Part shown: positions 7,037-9,099 of the stretch, piece after piece | How the letters are laid out: every line of letters starts with the position of its first letter | Numbering within the stretch: the stretch's first letter is position 1 | Assembly: GCA_027457185.1 (NCBI GenBank) | Contig: DAIDTN010000050.1 | Location: 1 to 9,099 of the forward strand | Reading direction: 5' to 3' | Origin: Burkholderiales bacterium | GTDB lineage: Bacteria; Pseudomonadota; Gammaproteobacteria; Burkholderiales; SG8-39 | Length of the DNA: 9,099 bases | Translations under genes and position numbers: made by a program | The notes under the pieces: model-generated | What the model saw: only the letters and a program-made list of their open reading frames with translations | The model's database searches: none | What the model was told of the DNA's origin: nothing

Positions 7037-7058
7037 GACTACCCTATTGCCGGTAGTC
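7037..7058. repeat. Inverted repeat upstream of the FNR-type gene
   Basis: GACTACC at 7037-7043 is mirrored by GGTAGTC at 7052-7058 around an 8-base centre. It lies about 140 bp before the FNR-type start codon. The arms do not resemble the TTGAT/ATCAA half-sites of FNR. It could be an operator for another factor or an RNA hairpin; function unknown. Confidence 0.4.
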
Positions 7059-7196
7059 GAAGTTCAGGCACGCCCGATATACCCATTGCGCTAACACCCC
7101 TAGACTGGGTTTGCGTGCTGGGGCCGTGAACGAGCTGTATTCGGGCTTGCCCTCGGGCGTTTGTCACGGATCCGCGCGAATCGGGGAAATATCGCT

Positions 7197-7949
7197 ATGC
7201 AGCGGCAAATCATGCCGAGTAATCTGCAAGAAGGGGCGCAAGCGGCCGGCCGCGCCGCATCGCTGGGTTTATCTGAACTCGCCGCGCTGCTGAAAATCGA
7301 TTTCGACGGGTTCGGCATCGGCGCGAACACAAGTTTCACACTGCGCCGCGTGCAGCAGGGGATGGCTCTGTACCGCGCCGGTGATCAGTTCGGCCCCATC
7401 TACGCCATCCGTTCGGGCACTTTCAAGAGCGTTTTTCTCGACGAAAACGGCAGCTACCAGGTGCTGGGCTTTCCGATGGCGGGCGAGGTGCTCGGTCTGG
7501 ACGGAATCGAAGCGCAGCGCTACCGCACCGAGGCGGTGGCCCTGGAAGACAGCGAAGTGGCGATTATTCCATTCCCGCGGCTCGCCCACCTGGGCGGCAG
7601 GGCCGGAGCGCTGCAGCAGTTCGTCTATCGCCTGCTCAGCCGACAACTTGCGCGCGAACATATGCAGATGTGGCTGCTGGGCTCGCTCGGCGCCGAGTCC
7701 CGCGTGGCCGCGTTTCTGCTGATCGTCGGCGCGCGCTACGCGCGCCTCGGGTACTCCGATACCCGCTTCAACCTGCGCATGACCCGCCTCGACTTGGGAA
7801 GCTTCCTCGGTCTGACCCAGGAAACCGTCAGCCGGGCCTTGTCCAGGTTTCACGACGCGGGCGTCATCCGGGTGCACAACAAAGAAGTGAAAATCGTCGA
7901 GGTCCAGGAGCTGCACCAGATCGTCGCGAACGCCCGACACTCGGGCTGA
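7197..7949 (+). CDS. CRP/FNR-family transcriptional regulator, FNR-like but without cysteines
   Basis: The 250-residue protein aligns by eye along most of its length with FNR. It has a cyclic-nucleotide-type beta-barrel with LYRAGDQFGPIYAIRSGTFKS (about 58-78) and GFPMAGEVLGLDGI (91-104), a dimerisation helix (about 135-165), and a winged helix-turn-helix with MTRLDLGSFLGL (195-206) and QETVSRALSRFHDAGVI (208-224). Glu209, Ser212 and Arg213 match the FNR residues that read TTGAT half-sites, so a similar target is inferred. There is no cysteine anywhere, so it cannot hold the FNR iron-sulfur cluster; heme or another signal, as in DNR/NnrR-type relatives, is possible. The ATG at 7197 has GGGGA about 10 bases upstream. 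A TTG at 7161 would add 12 residues, and an ATG at 7212 is another option. It stands alone, 210 bp after the response regulator gene. Confidence 0.88.
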   Translation: MQRQIMPSNLQEGAQAAGRAASLGLSELAALLKIDFDGFGIGANTSFTLRRVQQGMALYRAGDQFGPIYAIRSGTFKSVFLDENGSYQVLGFPMAGEVLGLDGIEAQRYRTEAVALEDSEVAIIPFPRLAHLGGRAGALQQFVYRLLSRQLAREHMQMWLLGSLGAESRVAAFLLIVGARYARLGYSDTRFNLRMTRLDLGSFLGLTQETVSRALSRFHDAGVIRVHNKEVKIVEVQELHQIVANARHSG

Positions 7950-8197
7950 GCACCCCGACAGGAACCGCGGCCTCTGCGTCGGCGCGCGCATTGCCGGCGA
8001 AATGCCCCCGATTTGACCAAACGCACAAACGTTTCTGCCGCGTGCGGTAGATTTGCATCCGGCCCGTATCAAGCGTGGAGCGGCACAGTGTTCGTGGACC
8101 GGATCGAAGCAGTGCAAGGCACGGAAGCCACGGCATGCGATGCGGGCACGCTTTTCGCTGTGGAAGTCAAGAACACGCGAGCCGGAGCGCGCCAGGC
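7950..8197 (+). other. Intergenic gap between the FNR-type gene and the hydrolase-like gene
   Basis: This 248-bp stretch has no recognised gene. It contains a TTGACC at 8013-8018 but no -10 at suitable spacing, and no FNR-type palindrome was found. A small frame that starts with TTG at 8013 (62 codons) ends in a TGA that overlaps the GTG start of the downstream gene by 4 bp. Its sequence resembles nothing I know and it may be chance. Confidence 0.4.
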
Positions 8198-8866
8198 GTG
8201 ATCAACTTCACTTGCTCCAGCGAGCCGGTGCTCATCGCCGCGGGCAAGGCCACGCTTGCCGGTGTGCTGGAGCTTCCGCCCAATCCGTCGGGCATGATCG
8301 TGTGCCCTCAGGAGAGCGGCTCCCGTCGGCTCTGGCCGCGCAACAACTACCTAGCCAACGAATTGAGACGCGCGGGACTGGCGACCTTGTCGCTGGACCT
8401 GCTCGGAATGAATGAAGACGGCGGGGAGAAGCATAGATCCGACATCGCATTGCTCGGCACCCGGCTCGCGGCGGCAGCAGACTGGCTCGCTGCGGAACCG
8501 GAGACGAAGAAACTCGCGCTGGGCCTGTTCGGCAGCGGCAGCGACGCGGCCGCCGCGCTGCAGCTCGCAGCCTCGCTGGCGGACCGCATCGCCGCGGTGG
8601 TATCGCGCGGCGGCCGGCCCGATCTCGCTGGCCCGGACGCGCTGGCTCGGGTGCGTGCACCGACACTGCTCATCGTCGGCGAAGAAAACCGCGCGCTCAT
8701 CGAATTCAACCGCCAGGCATTGGATCAACTCAGCTGCGAGAAAGATCTGGCGCTGATTCGCGGCGCGACTTATCTATTCGAGGAACATCGCATACAGCAG
8801 GAAGTCGCGCGGCTGGCCGCGCGCTGGTTCAAGGGATATTTCGGCAATTCCAAAATGGCCTCTTAG
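8198..8866 (+). CDS. Dienelactone-hydrolase-like alpha/beta protein, probable pseudoenzyme
   Basis: The 222-residue product belongs to the small alpha/beta-hydrolase group related to dienelactone hydrolases. Recognisable parts are the beta-strand LAGVLELP (20-27), the SGSRRLWPRN turn (40-49), the GLATLSLDLLG strand (60-70), the DIALLGTRLAAAADWL helix (82-97), VVSRGGRPDLAG (134-145), RVRAPTLLIVG (151-161) and LFEE..IQQEVARLAARWF near the end. Relatives, as I remember them, carry the nucleophile in FGASTG, an acid in a VGGxD-like turn and a histidine in GATHLFEE. Here those places read FGSGSD (Gly114 or a shifted Ser115), GEEN (Asn164) and GATYLFEE (Tyr192); the oxyanion-side HGSGS reads QESGS. 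The fold seems kept but the triad lost. GTG at 8198 is chosen because homology starts right after it and GGAG lies 10 bases upstream; the frame extends to a GTG at 8075 without family resemblance. Confidence 0.8.
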   Translation: MINFTCSSEPVLIAAGKATLAGVLELPPNPSGMIVCPQESGSRRLWPRNNYLANELRRAGLATLSLDLLGMNEDGGEKHRSDIALLGTRLAAAADWLAAEPETKKLALGLFGSGSDAAAALQLAASLADRIAAVVSRGGRPDLAGPDALARVRAPTLLIVGEENRALIEFNRQALDQLSCEKDLALIRGATYLFEEHRIQQEVARLAARWFKGYFGNSKMAS

Positions 8867-8927
8867 GCCGCATCGCCCGGCGCGCCGCCTCCATTCCATC
8901 ATCACAATTCCCGCGTATGCACTTTCG

Positions 8928-8955
8928 GCGACCGGCGGCAATCGCGGCCGGTCGC
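8928..8955. terminator. Strong GC hairpin downstream of the hydrolase-like gene
   Basis: GCGACCGGC at 8928-8936 pairs with its inverted copy at 8947-8955 (9-bp stem, 10-base loop), about 60 bp after the stop codon. There is no T-run on either side. If the minus-strand reading at the window edge is real, this hairpin lies between two convergent genes and could work as a two-way terminator. Confidence 0.4.
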
Positions 8956-8989
8956 ATTCCCATCTCCCGATCGGTCCCCTGCTCCCTGC

Positions 8990-9099
8990 TCATGGCGCAC
9001 TCCCACGGCGCATGCTGCCTCCGCCTTCGGGATCGCCATGGCCGTGGGAAATGGGTTCGGCCAGCGCTGCCGGCGCCGGCAAATCGATCAAGCGATACA
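8990..9099 (-). CDS. Possible C-terminal end of an unrecognised convergent gene (partial)
   Basis: On the minus strand a frame enters from the right edge and stays open for 35 codons to a TGA at 8992-8990. It has a protein-like composition (YRLIDLPAPAALAEPISHG and a glycine-rich tail). I do not recognise the family, and a frame this short in GC-rich DNA can be open by chance. Support comes only from the convergent layout and the hairpin between the two stop codons. The sequence beyond the edge would settle it. Confidence 0.25.
   Translation of the reverse strand, partial: YRLIDLPAPAALAEPISHGHGDPEGGGSMRRGSAP
9001..9049. repeat. Long inverted repeat near the right edge
   Basis: TCCCACGGC at 9001-9009 is matched by GCCGTGGGA at 9041-9049. 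The pairing continues inward with CATG (9011-9014) and CATG (9037-9040) after one unpaired G, giving 13 base pairs around a 22-base loop. It overlaps the possible partial minus-strand gene end. Its role is unknown. Confidence 0.5.

Noticed and set aside
7086..7106. TTGCGC and TAGACT as a promoter for the FNR-type gene
   Set aside because: The spacing is only 9 bp, far from the 16-18 bp needed.
8013..8072. Possible FNR-type binding site (TTGAC and ATCAA half-sites)
   Set aside because: The half-sites are not paired at the required 4-base spacing; the matching arm is absent in each case.
7269..8117. Minus-strand frame opposite the FNR-type gene (282 codons)
   Set aside because: Antisense shadow rich in His/Ala/Gln/Arg; the plus strand clearly encodes a CRP/FNR protein.
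9001..9049. Integron attC site or insertion-sequence end
   Set aside because: No attC core consensus, no transposase and no flanking target duplication are visible in the window.

Overview
The window is GC-rich chromosomal DNA, apart from one AT-rich patch. It looks like a Gram-negative proteobacterium, most likely a betaproteobacterium. The reasons are the compact dcw gene order, an FtsI of the usual proteobacterial length, a MurE with the DNPR signature of meso-diaminopimelate enzymes, and protein styles typical of Burkholderiales/Nitrosomonadales. This assignment is inferred from the reading alone; no database was searched.

Left part (1-5320, minus strand): the start of the division and cell wall (dcw) cluster, in the order mraZ, rsmH (mraW), ftsL, ftsI, murE, murF; murF runs off the left edge. 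The genes are packed tightly: mraZ/rsmH overlap by 4 bp, rsmH/ftsL are 1 bp apart, ftsL/ftsI overlap by 4 bp, ftsI/murE are 32 bp apart and murE/murF overlap by 13 bp. Three of the six start with GTG. A sigma70-like promoter (TTGACC, 17 bp, TAGAGT) lies upstream of mraZ. Its -10 is overlapped by a ladder of MraZ-box repeats with a 10-bp period, as expected for autorepression by MraZ.

Middle (5246-5647): a divergent intergenic region, about 30% GC at its core (5341-5480), that separates the dcw promoter from plus-strand genes.

Right part (5648-8866, plus strand): a RutE-type nitroreductase-fold malonic semialdehyde reductase; a NarL/FixJ-type response regulator with several non-consensus receiver residues; an FNR/CRP-type regulator with no cysteine at all; and a dienelactone-hydrolase-like alpha/beta protein whose catalytic positions look replaced. 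The intergenic gaps contain inverted repeats. The last ~230 bp hold two hairpins and possibly the C-terminal end of a convergent minus-strand gene.

The dcw half is ordinary and confidently annotated. The right half is a plausible accessory regulatory group (two orphan transcription regulators plus a probable pseudoenzyme). It is the only part with candidate novelty, and I do not see a clear-cut new multi-gene system. No tRNA, rRNA, CRISPR array, transposase or integrase was seen.
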